Of a stretch of 64,000 nt of DNA, positions 28,244 to 36,298 are shown piece after piece. The first letter of the stretch is position 1, and every line of letters starts with the position of its first letter. This DNA comes from Spirosoma luteum DSM 19990 (GTDB taxonomy: Bacteria; Bacteroidota; Bacteroidia; Cytophagales; Spirosomataceae). Under the pieces are notes generated by a model. That model had not been told where the DNA came from. It did no database searches and worked only from the letters and a program-made list of their open reading frames with translations. Both the position numbers and the translations under genes were made by a program. The DNA lies in NCBI RefSeq assembly GCF_000374065.1, contig NZ_KB893267.1:191-64190 (forward strand). Direction: 5' to 3'.

Positions 28244-29680
28244 TTAAAACTCCTGCGCCAGATTGAAGAAGAAGCCGGTATTCCCCTGCACGTTTACAGT
28301 ACCACTAAACCGCATCACCAGGTTATAGAACGAAACCACATCGACGCTCAACCCCGTGCCAGCCAGCAGTTGGTTAGCCAGTCTGCTTTGGTACTGTTCG
28401 GCAACCGTACTGCTCACGTAGCCCGCATCGCCAAAAGCCGTCAGGTAAACCGCTATCGGCACGGTATTAAACTGCCGGACGTGCAGCCAGTTCAACTGTT
28501 TCCGAATGTTGAGCAGCTGGTACCGGAAGCTGTTTCGCCAGATAGCCGTCCGCTGTCCATCAATGACGTAGAGTTCATAGCCCCGCACCATATCGATGGA
28601 ACTGCCCAGGCCACGCAGGTTGAAGTAGGGTTGCCGGGTAGGCCAGGTAGCACGGACGCGCAGGCTCCCCGCCCCGTAGAATCGCCCCCCCATCGACCAG
28701 TAGCGGGTCATTGACGCCGATAGATCCAGAAAGTGAAAATTATCGGATGGCAGGATGCCCGATACGCCTACGGCTGCCGTAAATAACTTGCCTATCAGCG
28801 GGAAAACCACATTATCCCGCCGGTCGTACCGGTAGCTATAACTCATGGCCAGAAACTGCTGCCGGGTACGCCCATCCAGAAAATAATCCGGGTTGAGCCG
28901 GGCAATGGTATCGGCAATGGTGTTTCTCGTATAGCGCGTATCGACGGTGTGGTAATGATATAATCCGCGCCGGTTGGTCAGGGTTAGGCTGGCGTAAGCC
29001 CGCTCCCGGAGCACATCCTCCGATTTGGTGTACACCCACTTATCGAACTGGGTCCGGTACGGTATTTCCTTGTTGGTGGCGTAGCCAACATCAACCCGTA
29101 AACCGATTTTCTGGGCCTTATCGATATAGGGTTTGGAATACGACAGGATGGTGCGCTGGAGAAACCCCCGTTCAATAACCACCTGGAGCCGGTCGTTGGT
29201 ACCCGTTACGTTCCGGTAACTGAGTCGCCCCCCGTAGATAACCCGTCGAAAATCGCGCCCCCGGTCGTACCACCATTCGTTGAAATTACGGTCGGCCAGG
29301 TCAAAAACGGGGTAGGCAATGATGTACCAGCGTTCTTTCATCACCACGGTCAAATCGAGCCGGGCCAGTTGAGTCGAATCGGTAGCCGGGGTAATCCGGG
29401 TAGCGATATCGACCGTTACGAAAAGGGTTGTGTTGTTGATGTTGCGCTGGTCCCATTGAACCCGGCCGGGCAAATCGGCCAGCCGCACGGAGTCCCCGAT
29501 GTGAAGTGTCATTTCGCGAAGAATGATCCGATCCTTCGTTTTAACGTTTCCCTCCAGCGTAACAGAATGCACGATTACCAACTGCGATGAGTCAGTCTGG
29601 GCATAGGCAGATATGACCTGAGAAGATACCAAAAATACCGTCAGCACCAGACTAGCTATTGGCCATTTTTGGGGAATCAT
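28244..29680 (-). CDS. Omp85/BamA-like outer-membrane protein with POTRA domain
   Basis: The ATG at 29680 (MIPQKWPIASLVLTVF) gives 478 residues with a signal peptide ending SAYAQ. A single POTRA-like domain follows (VHSVTLEGNVKTKDRIILRE near 35-55). The rest is a 16-strand-type barrel with the Omp85-like GRLSYRN, GLRVDVGYA, RYDRRDNVVFPLIGK and FNLRGLGSSIDMVRGYE (VRGY) signatures, ending in a terminal F (NLAQEF). With one POTRA it is shorter than BamA and resembles surface-antigen (D15) proteins. Substrate or partner is unknown. Confidence 0.85.
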   Translation of the reverse strand: MIPQKWPIASLVLTVFLVSSQVISAYAQTDSSQLVIVHSVTLEGNVKTKDRIILREMTLHIGDSVRLADLPGRVQWDQRNINNTTLFVTVDIATRITPATDSTQLARLDLTVVMKERWYIIAYPVFDLADRNFNEWWYDRGRDFRRVIYGGRLSYRNVTGTNDRLQVVIERGFLQRTILSYSKPYIDKAQKIGLRVDVGYATNKEIPYRTQFDKWVYTKSEDVLRERAYASLTLTNRRGLYHYHTVDTRYTRNTIADTIARLNPDYFLDGRTRQQFLAMSYSYRYDRRDNVVFPLIGKLFTAAVGVSGILPSDNFHFLDLSASMTRYWSMGGRFYGAGSLRVRATWPTRQPYFNLRGLGSSIDMVRGYELYVIDGQRTAIWRNSFRYQLLNIRKQLNWLHVRQFNTVPIAVYLTAFGDAGYVSSTVAEQYQSRLANQLLAGTGLSVDVVSFYNLVMRFSGTVNVQGNTGFFFNLAQEF

Positions 29681-29802
29681 GCTCGAACGTATGTCTATAC
29701 AAAAAAATAAGCCAACAATATCTCTGTATCCTTCAAATAGCACCGTATTATTGTTAGCCCTTCAGGGACACCTGTGATAACAGTTTAAAGATACGATAAT
29801 CT

Positions 29803-31188
29803 ATGCAAACGGGAAGCACTCAAAACGCATCCGCGAAGGTCAGACCTACCCTGAGTTTCTGGCAGATATGGAACATGAGTTTTGGTTTTTTCGGGATTCA
29901 GTACGGGTTCGGCCTGCAGCAGGCCAACATGAGTCCTATCTTCCGATACCTCAACGCCGACGAAGCGAACATCCCGATTTTATGGCTGGCGGGTCCGGTT
30001 ACGGGTCTGATTGTGCAGCCCATCATTGGCTCCCTGAGTGACCGGACCTGGTCGCCACGTTGGGGTCGGCGGAAGCCGTTTTTCCTGATTGGTGCGCTGG
30101 TTACCAGTTTAGCGTTGTTTTTGATGCCCAACTCGTCGGCGCTGTGGATGGCAGCCAGCCTGATGTGGATACTGGATACCGGCCTGAACATCACGCAGGA
30201 ACCCTTCCGGGCGTTTATAGGCGACAAACTCACCGAAAAGCAGCGGGGACTTGGCTTCGCCATGCAGAGTTTCTTTGTGGGTTTTGGGCAGACACTGGCC
30301 AACCTGATGCCGTATATTCTGCCCATTTTTGGGGTTACCCTGCTCCAGACCAGCAACGGCGGTACCATTCCCGACTTTGTCAAGTATTCGTTTTACATCG
30401 GTGGGGTAGCCGTTGTTCTAGCCGTACTCTGGACGATATACACCACCGACGAATACCCCCCCGACGATATGGAAGCGTTTGAGGAGCAAAAAAAGGAGGG
30501 TGCGGGTATTGGGGGGATGTTGATGGAACTGGGTATGGCGCTGAAAGAAATGCCGACTACCATGAAGCAGCTCTGGTGGGTAAAGTTTTTCACCTGGTAT
30601 GGTTTACCGCTGATGTGGCAGTTTCTGTCGCTGGCCGTGGCCCGGCACGCGTTCAATGCACCCAATGCCACCAGCAACCCACTTGGCTTTGCCGAGGGAA
30701 CCCAATGGGGTAGTTTGTGTCTGGCTATCTTTAACGTTGGCTGTTTTACCATCTCCTTTTTTTTACCCGGCATTGCCGACCGCATCAGTCGTCGGGGTAC
30801 CCATGCGTTATTCCTGACCATCGGGGGAATCGGTTTCCTGTCGATGCTGCTGTCGAACGACAAATACATCTTCCTGTTTGGCATGGGTCTGGCCGGGCTG
30901 GCCTGGGGGTCTATCCTGTCCATGCCCTATGTGTTACTGGCTAATTCGGTCCCAAAACAGCGGATGGGCGTATACATGGGCATTTTTAACGGCTTCATTG
31001 TGGTGCCTCAAATTATCAATAACACCACGGTCAAGTACATTTATGGGCCGCTGCTGAACAACGACCCGCGTAATGCACTAGCCCTGTGCGGCATCTGTAT
31101 GCTGCTGGCTGCCGGGTCCTGCTTCCTGGTAAAAGAGACAAGGCGCAGCGAAGAAGCGGCCTTCCCCATCGAACCTGGTGGAAACTAA
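29803..31188 (+). CDS. MFS transporter, SLC45/GPH-like sugar carrier
   Basis: A 461-residue, 12-helix transporter. The loop after helix 2 is PIIGSLSDRTWSPRWGRRKP, the form seen in SLC45-type sucrose/maltose carriers. WILDTGLNITQEPFRAFIGD in helix 4 and the FVGFGQTLANLMPY loop also match that branch. It probably imports a sugar with protons. A PfkB-type sugar kinase follows on the same strand after a 43-bp hairpin, so the pair plausibly imports and phosphorylates a hexose or disaccharide. The sugar cannot be named from sequence. Confidence 0.85.
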   Translation: MQTGSTQNASAKVRPTLSFWQIWNMSFGFFGIQYGFGLQQANMSPIFRYLNADEANIPILWLAGPVTGLIVQPIIGSLSDRTWSPRWGRRKPFFLIGALVTSLALFLMPNSSALWMAASLMWILDTGLNITQEPFRAFIGDKLTEKQRGLGFAMQSFFVGFGQTLANLMPYILPIFGVTLLQTSNGGTIPDFVKYSFYIGGVAVVLAVLWTIYTTDEYPPDDMEAFEEQKKEGAGIGGMLMELGMALKEMPTTMKQLWWVKFFTWYGLPLMWQFLSLAVARHAFNAPNATSNPLGFAEGTQWGSLCLAIFNVGCFTISFFLPGIADRISRRGTHALFLTIGGIGFLSMLLSNDKYIFLFGMGLAGLAWGSILSMPYVLLANSVPKQRMGVYMGIFNGFIVVPQIINNTTVKYIYGPLLNNDPRNALALCGICMLLAAGSCFLVKETRRSEEAAFPIEPGGN

Positions 31189-31220
31189 TACGCAATCAAT
31201 TTTCTCTTTCCTGTTCTTCT

Positions 31221-31263
31221 GAGTAGCTTTCCAGCCGTAAACCCATACGCTGGAAAGCTACTC
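31221..31263. terminator. Intercistronic hairpin between sugar MFS and PfkB kinase
   Basis: Perfect 15-bp arms (GAGTAGCTTTCCAGC, 31221-31235, with 31249-31263) and a 13-nt loop. A T-run (ACTTTTTG) follows about 9 bp later, so it may be a partial terminator or an mRNA-stabilising stem that separates the two genes. Confidence 0.6.
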
Positions 31264-31281
31264 AACGAATACTTTTTGTCG

Positions 31282-32229
31282 ATGACAGATTCAACCCGCC
31301 CTTTCGCTGTTCTTTCAGTTGGTGAATTACTGGCCGATTTAATTGGGCACCATGTGTCAGCCAGTTTGCTCGATGCCCAGGATTTTCGACGTTATCAGGG
31401 CGGCAGCCCGGCCAACATGGCGGCCAACATGGCCCGCCTGGGTGGCAAAGTTGCCCTGGTTGCCTGCGTTGGCAACGACAATATCGGCAAATACCTGACC
31501 CGGCAGGTAGAAGAAACCGGCGTCAACGTTGACTATGTTACGGCCGATCTGCAGGAGCCTTCTACCATTGTTGTGGTGTCGCGTACGGCAGGTACGCCCG
31601 ATTTTGTGGCCTATCGCCATGCCGACTGCCACATAAAGCCCGAACAATTACCCGATTCCCTGTTGGCCCAGGCGCAGCTATTTCACACCACCTGCTTCGC
31701 CCTGAGTCGACAGCCCGCCCAGGATACAATTATTGATGCGTCCCGGCGTGCCCGTGCGGCTGGTTGCCAGGTTAGTATTGATGCCAATTATGCCCCGACG
31801 ATATGGCCCGACCGGGATCAGGCCTGGCGTGTTCTGGCGGACTATTTTGCCTCCGGCGCCCTGGTAAAAGTAAGTGAGGATGATGCCGAGCGGTTATACG
31901 GAGAACCGCAGGAACCGGAAAAGATCCTGAGCGACTTTCATCAGATGGGTGCCTCCGTAATCTGCCTGACACTCGGTCCCGATGGCAGTATGGTATCCTA
32001 CGATGGCGGGGCTAAACAAGCCCGGATACCCGGCAAAAAACTAGATATCGTCGATGTTACGGGGGCTGGGGATGCGTATTGGGCCGGATTCCTGACGGCC
32101 TATCTGGATGGGTACGCGCCCGGAAACTGCGCCCATGCCGGAGCCACTTTGGCCAAAATGAAACTAACCCGCCAGGGTCCTTTACCGGATAAAGTCGACC
32201 GAAAAGTAATTTACCAGGATTTTGAATAA
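31282..32229 (+). CDS. PfkB-family carbohydrate kinase (fructokinase-like)
   Basis: The ATG at 31282 (MTDSTRPFAVLSVGELLADL) gives 315 residues; a TTG two codons earlier is less likely. The ribokinase-family signature GGSPANMAANMARLGG lies near residue 40 and the anion-hole/catalytic motif VTGAGDAYWAGFL with catalytic Asp near 258-270. Such kinases phosphorylate fructose or related sugars with ATP. It follows the MFS carrier, and together they suggest sugar uptake with trapping by phosphorylation. The last residues (KVIYQDFE) do not match a known regulatory extension. Confidence 0.9.
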   Translation: MTDSTRPFAVLSVGELLADLIGHHVSASLLDAQDFRRYQGGSPANMAANMARLGGKVALVACVGNDNIGKYLTRQVEETGVNVDYVTADLQEPSTIVVVSRTAGTPDFVAYRHADCHIKPEQLPDSLLAQAQLFHTTCFALSRQPAQDTIIDASRRARAAGCQVSIDANYAPTIWPDRDQAWRVLADYFASGALVKVSEDDAERLYGEPQEPEKILSDFHQMGASVICLTLGPDGSMVSYDGGAKQARIPGKKLDIVDVTGAGDAYWAGFLTAYLDGYAPGNCAHAGATLAKMKLTRQGPLPDKVDRKVIYQDFE

Positions 32230-32338
32230 ATAAAATGATATTGACATAAATAGAATGATTACATTAACCTTAGTGAATACGACTTAAGTTAACCGTTTCC
32301 ATTTTTCAACATTTTATCAATCTTTCAACCGATTCTCA

Positions 32339-33736
32339 ATGAAAAACAACGTAACGTTTCGGATTGCTCAGGTCGCGGCACTAGCCCTCACGGCAACAGT
32401 ACTCCTGGTAGGTTGTCAACCCGTAGACACGGACACCTCCCTTTCACCCGTCACACATTCAGCTGCTAATGCCCGGTTAAAGGCAGATGTGGACTATGTA
32501 GATGGTGAGCTTTTGGTACAGTTTGATGAAAATGCTACTGACGATGTCAAAAACAAGGCCCTCGACAAAGTGAAAGGTATCCCTGCCGAAAAAATTCTGA
32601 CGAAGGCCATGGAAAAGGCGGGCAAAAAAGAGGGACTCATGGTCGTGAAAGTAAACAAGAATGTACTGGAAGCCATTGCCGACCTTAACAGTACAGCCGG
32701 GGTAGCCTTTGCCGAGCCTAACTTTATTTACACGCACAGTGCCGTACCAACTGATCCTTTTTTCACGAATGGCTCGCTGTGGGGAATGTACGGCCCGGCC
32801 ACATCGCCCGCTAATCAGTATGGCAGTAATGCGGCCGCAGCCTGGGCAGCTGATAAAACGGGTTCTGCTTCGGTATACGTTGGTATCATCGATGAGGGTA
32901 TTCAACTAACGCATCCCGACCTGAGCGGGCAGGTTTGGGTGAACCCGAACGATCCGGTGGATGGGGTAGATAACGATAAGGACGGCTACGTGGATGATAC
33001 GAACGGCTGGGACTTTGATGGTAATGACCGGACTATATACGATGGAGGAACGCGGGGTAGTTCTGATGACCACGGTACCCACGTATCCGGTACGATTGGT
33101 GCCAAAGCCGATGGTAAAGGGGTTGTGGGGGTTAACTGGAAAATTACCCTGATTTCGGCCAAATTTCTGGGAAAGCGGGGTGGTACTACGGCCAATGCAA
33201 TCAAAGCTGTTGACTATCTGACTACCCTCAAAAACAAGGGCATCAATATTGTAGCTTCTAACAATTCGTGGGGCGGTGGCGGCTATTCACAGGCGCTGTA
33301 CGATGCCATTAGCCGGGCCAATACGGCCGGTATTATGTTTATTGCGGCTGCGGGCAACAGCGGCACCAACAATGATGCTACTGCCAGTTATCCATCTAAT
33401 TATGACTTACCCAACGTTATTGCCGTAGCGGCTATCGATAACACCGGAGCATTAGCCAGTTTCTCGCAATATGGCGCCACCACGGTTGATTTGGGCGCAC
33501 CCGGTGTAGCCATCAACTCGACAACAGCTTTTAATACCTACTCGTCCTACAATGGTACGTCTATGGCAACGCCCCATGTAACGGGAGCCGTTGCGCTGTA
33601 TGCCTCGACTCACCCCGGTGCTACGGTTGCCCAGATTAGAAACGCGATCCTGTCCAGTGCGGCACCAACTCCATCCCTAAGTGGCAAGACGGTGACCGGT
33701 GGGCGGTTGGATGCCAATGCGGCTTTAGCTAGATAA
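32339..33736 (+). CDS. S8 family peptidase (subtilisin-like), predicted lipoprotein
   Basis: A 465-residue protein with a lipoprotein signal peptide (lipobox LVGC, C26). An I9-like propeptide spans residues about 50-130 (ELLVQFDENATDDVK, EGLMVVKVNKN, AGVAFAEPNFIY). The catalytic domain has D185 (VGIIDEGIQLTHPDL), H245 (DDHGTHVSGTIGA) and S408 (NGTSMATPHVTGAVAL), the full triad. It is therefore an active-looking secreted or surface protease, quite unlike the cytosolic S8 protein at 4945. A very strong terminator follows. Confidence 0.93.
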   Translation: MKNNVTFRIAQVAALALTATVLLVGCQPVDTDTSLSPVTHSAANARLKADVDYVDGELLVQFDENATDDVKNKALDKVKGIPAEKILTKAMEKAGKKEGLMVVKVNKNVLEAIADLNSTAGVAFAEPNFIYTHSAVPTDPFFTNGSLWGMYGPATSPANQYGSNAAAAWAADKTGSASVYVGIIDEGIQLTHPDLSGQVWVNPNDPVDGVDNDKDGYVDDTNGWDFDGNDRTIYDGGTRGSSDDHGTHVSGTIGAKADGKGVVGVNWKITLISAKFLGKRGGTTANAIKAVDYLTTLKNKGINIVASNNSWGGGGYSQALYDAISRANTAGIMFIAAAGNSGTNNDATASYPSNYDLPNVIAVAAIDNTGALASFSQYGATTVDLGAPGVAINSTTAFNTYSSYNGTSMATPHVTGAVALYASTHPGATVAQIRNAILSSAAPTPSLSGKTVTGGRLDANAALAR

Positions 33737-33749
33737 AATTACCTAAGCC

Positions 33750-33795
33750 CTAAACAAAGAAAGCCGAAGCACATGCTTCGGCTTTCTTTGTTTAG
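33750..33795. terminator. Very long perfect hairpin, bidirectional terminator
   Basis: Arms of 21 bp (33750-33770 and 33775-33795) are perfect reverse complements around an ACAT loop. It lies between the converging S8 peptidase and hypothetical lipoprotein genes and would stop both. The stem contains the T-rich TTTCTTTGTTT tract. Confidence 0.88.
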
Positions 33796-33803
33796 GGAAG
33801 TGA

Positions 33804-34430
33804 TTACTTCATGTCTTCCAGTTTATCCAGGTCAATGTCTTCCAGGGCCGCTTTGATTTTGTCCATGCTCACCCCTCGCCCTTTGGCAGTGATAACAAAC
33901 CGTTTGTTGACCAGCACGTTCAATTCGCCATCTTTATCGGCACTGTCGTATTTTTCATAGGCCTTGTTATCCCCTAGTGTGGTGGTCTTTTCGTATCCAT
34001 GTTCGGTTTCCTTATCCACCTCTATCATGGACCAGGCGGCCAATCCCATCATCATGGGTGAGCCGCCCCCATCCACAATCGATAACTCGATACGTTCAGT
34101 GCCGTCTCCGTTTTCGTACTTGCCCGTTGCGGTAGAAATCGTGAATCCCATGGCTCCGTTCTTTTCGCCGGTAGCCTCCTTACGTGCCAACCCATCGGCA
34201 TCGGCTGGAAGCAGTTCTTTCAGCTTGCGGAAGTCAACTGTTGCTACGGAGCCATTTTTCTGCATGTCCTCCATCTGCGATGCCATCTCTTTCATGGCAC
34301 TGGCGGCCCCCATCACCGATACCGATTCGTCGTCTTTTTTCTCCTCTTCTTTTTCTTTGTTGCTCCCGCAACCAATGAGCAATAGCACCGGGAGTAGTCC
34401 GGCCCAAAGTACATTTCGATTTGTACGCAT
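33804..34430 (-). CDS. Hypothetical lipoprotein
   Basis: The ATG at 34430 (MRTNRNVLWAGLLPVLLLIG) gives 208 residues with lipobox LIGC. A Lys/Glu-rich stretch (NKEKEEEKKDDES) follows the cysteine, then a helical region (SAMKEMASQMEDMQKNG) and a beta-rich C-terminal domain with YEKTTTLGDNKAYEKYD and NVLVNKRFVITAKGRG. No family was recognised. It probably faces the periplasm. Confidence 0.75.
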   Translation of the reverse strand: MRTNRNVLWAGLLPVLLLIGCGSNKEKEEEKKDDESVSVMGAASAMKEMASQMEDMQKNGSVATVDFRKLKELLPADADGLARKEATGEKNGAMGFTISTATGKYENGDGTERIELSIVDGGGSPMMMGLAAWSMIEVDKETEHGYEKTTTLGDNKAYEKYDSADKDGELNVLVNKRFVITAKGRGVSMDKIKAALEDIDLDKLEDMK

Positions 34431-34536
34431 AGTTTTTTGGCGATAAGAATGGAACATGAACCAACCTACAGGTAAGGTACACTTTCCTCCTATACAGCCG
34501 CCAAAGTTTTGAGTAAACGTACCACGTACTGTTCGT

Positions 34537-36189
34537 TTACTCAGCTACCTGCTTGCTCAACACGTAGTAATTCGCGTCAATCGTAAGCGTCTTCACGCCC
34601 CTGGCCGACAGTTTTTTCCACTGTGCCGTGGGTTGAATAGCCTGATACGGCCCCGACTCGCCCAAACACACCCGCACCGGCATGGCAAAGCCGGGCACCG
34701 TATTGGCCCAGCGATACTGAAAGTCATCGGCTACCGGACGATACTCGAGCACAGGTATTCGGGTATCGCGCAGGTACTGGTCAAACACGGGTTTTAAATT
34801 CAGACCCGATTGTTGACTCATGTAGTGCTCAATCTGGTTCGTGGTTACGGTTTGGTGGTAGAATGTTTTGTTCAGCCCCCGCAGCATTTGTCGCCATGTG
34901 GTGTCGTTGCCAACCAATTGCCGAATCGTATGAAGCATATTCCCCCCTTTGTAGTACATATCGCCCGACCCTTCATTATTCACATTATAGGTACCAATGA
35001 TGGGTTTGTCGTTACGGATATTGGCCCGGCAACCAATCACATATTGCGCCCCGGCGGCTTTACCCCAGTAGTACTCCGTAAAAAGACACTCCGAATAGTT
35101 GGTAAAACTCTCATGAATCCACATATCGGCCACATCCCGGTAGGTGATGTTATTGGCAAACCACTCGTGCCCCGATTCATGAACGATGATAAAATCCCAC
35201 AGCAATCCCCAGCCCGTTCGGGAAAGGTCGCGGCCTAGGTAGCCGTTCCGGAAGTGATTCCCATAGGTTACCGAACTCTGATGCTCCATACCCAGGTAGG
35301 GCGTTTCGACCAGTTTGTAGCCGTCTTCGTAAAAAGGATACGGCCCAAACCAGTGCTCGAATGCCTTCAGCATTCTGGGTACCTCGTTGAACTGGGCTTT
35401 AGCCGAATCGAGGTGCTCAGGGAGTACGTAATAATTGAGCGGAAGTTTCCCCTTTTCGCCGGTGTACTCCTCCGACCAGTGCTCGTATCGGGCAATGTTC
35501 AGGTTTACACCATAGTTGTTGATGGGGTTCTGCACGTACCAGTCGAAGGTGCGGGTATGGTCGGCATTGGTAGTTACCTGGCGGAGCTGTCCGTTCGACA
35601 CATCCATCAGGTCTTCAGGAACGGTTACCGAAATAGCCATCGAATCCGGCTCGTCGTACATGTGGTCTTTGCAGGGCCACCACGCGCTGGCACCCAAGCC
35701 CTGGCAGGCAGTGGCAATGAACCAGTTACCGGCCTTGTCATGCGACCAGACCAGGCCTCCATCCCAGGGGGGGCGTTTGGCTACGCGGGGCTTGCCCCCA
35801 TAAAACACCGTTATTGCTTCGGTCTGCCCGACTTTCTGGGCTTTGGCCAGGGTAACGAAGTAGGCGTTACCATCCTGCCGAACGGCTAGTTGTTTTCCAT
35901 CCTGCTCAACCCGTAGCACCCGCAGCGGCTTTTGTAAATCCACCTGCATCACCTGCTCCGGTTTCAGCACCCGATACCGGATGAGCGTTGAGCCAGTCAG
36001 GGTACTATCGGTGGGTTGCACCCGAACCCGCAGGTGATAAAACGCCAGATCCCACCAGGCCCGTTCGGGCGTGATAGACCCGCGCAGGGTATCGGCGTGC
36101 GTAAAGCGGGTACGCTGCTGCGCAAAAGCGGGGATTACCAGAAGCAGCGTTAGTAGCTGAAGGAGTGCTAGTCTGTTTTTAGATCGCAT
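34537..36189 (-). CDS. M1 family metallopeptidase (aminopeptidase N-like)
   Basis: A 550-residue protein with a signal peptide (LALLQLLTLLLVIPAFAQQ). The gluzincin zinc site is complete: H337-E338-SG-H341 followed by E360 (HExxH-x18-E) in IIVHESGHEWF and MWIHESFTNY. The exopeptidase GxMEN motif is replaced by LGMEHQSS at 299-306. It is shorter than classic APN and lacks the large helical C-terminal domain, as in other Bacteroidota M1 proteins. It would trim peptides in the periplasm, and the S9 peptidase upstream on the same strand suggests a shared peptide-degradation role. Confidence 0.9.
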   Translation of the reverse strand: MRSKNRLALLQLLTLLLVIPAFAQQRTRFTHADTLRGSITPERAWWDLAFYHLRVRVQPTDSTLTGSTLIRYRVLKPEQVMQVDLQKPLRVLRVEQDGKQLAVRQDGNAYFVTLAKAQKVGQTEAITVFYGGKPRVAKRPPWDGGLVWSHDKAGNWFIATACQGLGASAWWPCKDHMYDEPDSMAISVTVPEDLMDVSNGQLRQVTTNADHTRTFDWYVQNPINNYGVNLNIARYEHWSEEYTGEKGKLPLNYYVLPEHLDSAKAQFNEVPRMLKAFEHWFGPYPFYEDGYKLVETPYLGMEHQSSVTYGNHFRNGYLGRDLSRTGWGLLWDFIIVHESGHEWFANNITYRDVADMWIHESFTNYSECLFTEYYWGKAAGAQYVIGCRANIRNDKPIIGTYNVNNEGSGDMYYKGGNMLHTIRQLVGNDTTWRQMLRGLNKTFYHQTVTTNQIEHYMSQQSGLNLKPVFDQYLRDTRIPVLEYRPVADDFQYRWANTVPGFAMPVRVCLGESGPYQAIQPTAQWKKLSARGVKTLTIDANYYVLSKQVAE

Positions 36190-36197
36190 TTTATTTG

Positions 36198-36293
36198 TAG
36201 CCTAAACTTTAGTCCGGGTAGCCGTCAGGCTATTTTTCTACGTACTGGCCATTGCAACGTAGCCTACAGATACCCGGACAAAAGTCCAGGCTA
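36198..36293. repeat. Intergenic inverted repeat (REP-like), 23-bp arms
   Basis: Arms 36198-36220 and 36271-36293 are reverse complements with three mismatches (left arm starts TAGCCTAAACTTTAGTCCGG), around a 50-bp spacer that itself holds short complementary parts (ACGTAG / CTACGT). It sits in the gap between the S9 and M1 peptidase genes. The structure is that of a REP/MITE-like element or an intercistronic stem; copies elsewhere in the genome would confirm a repeat family. Confidence 0.65.
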
Positions 36294-36298
36294 CCCTG

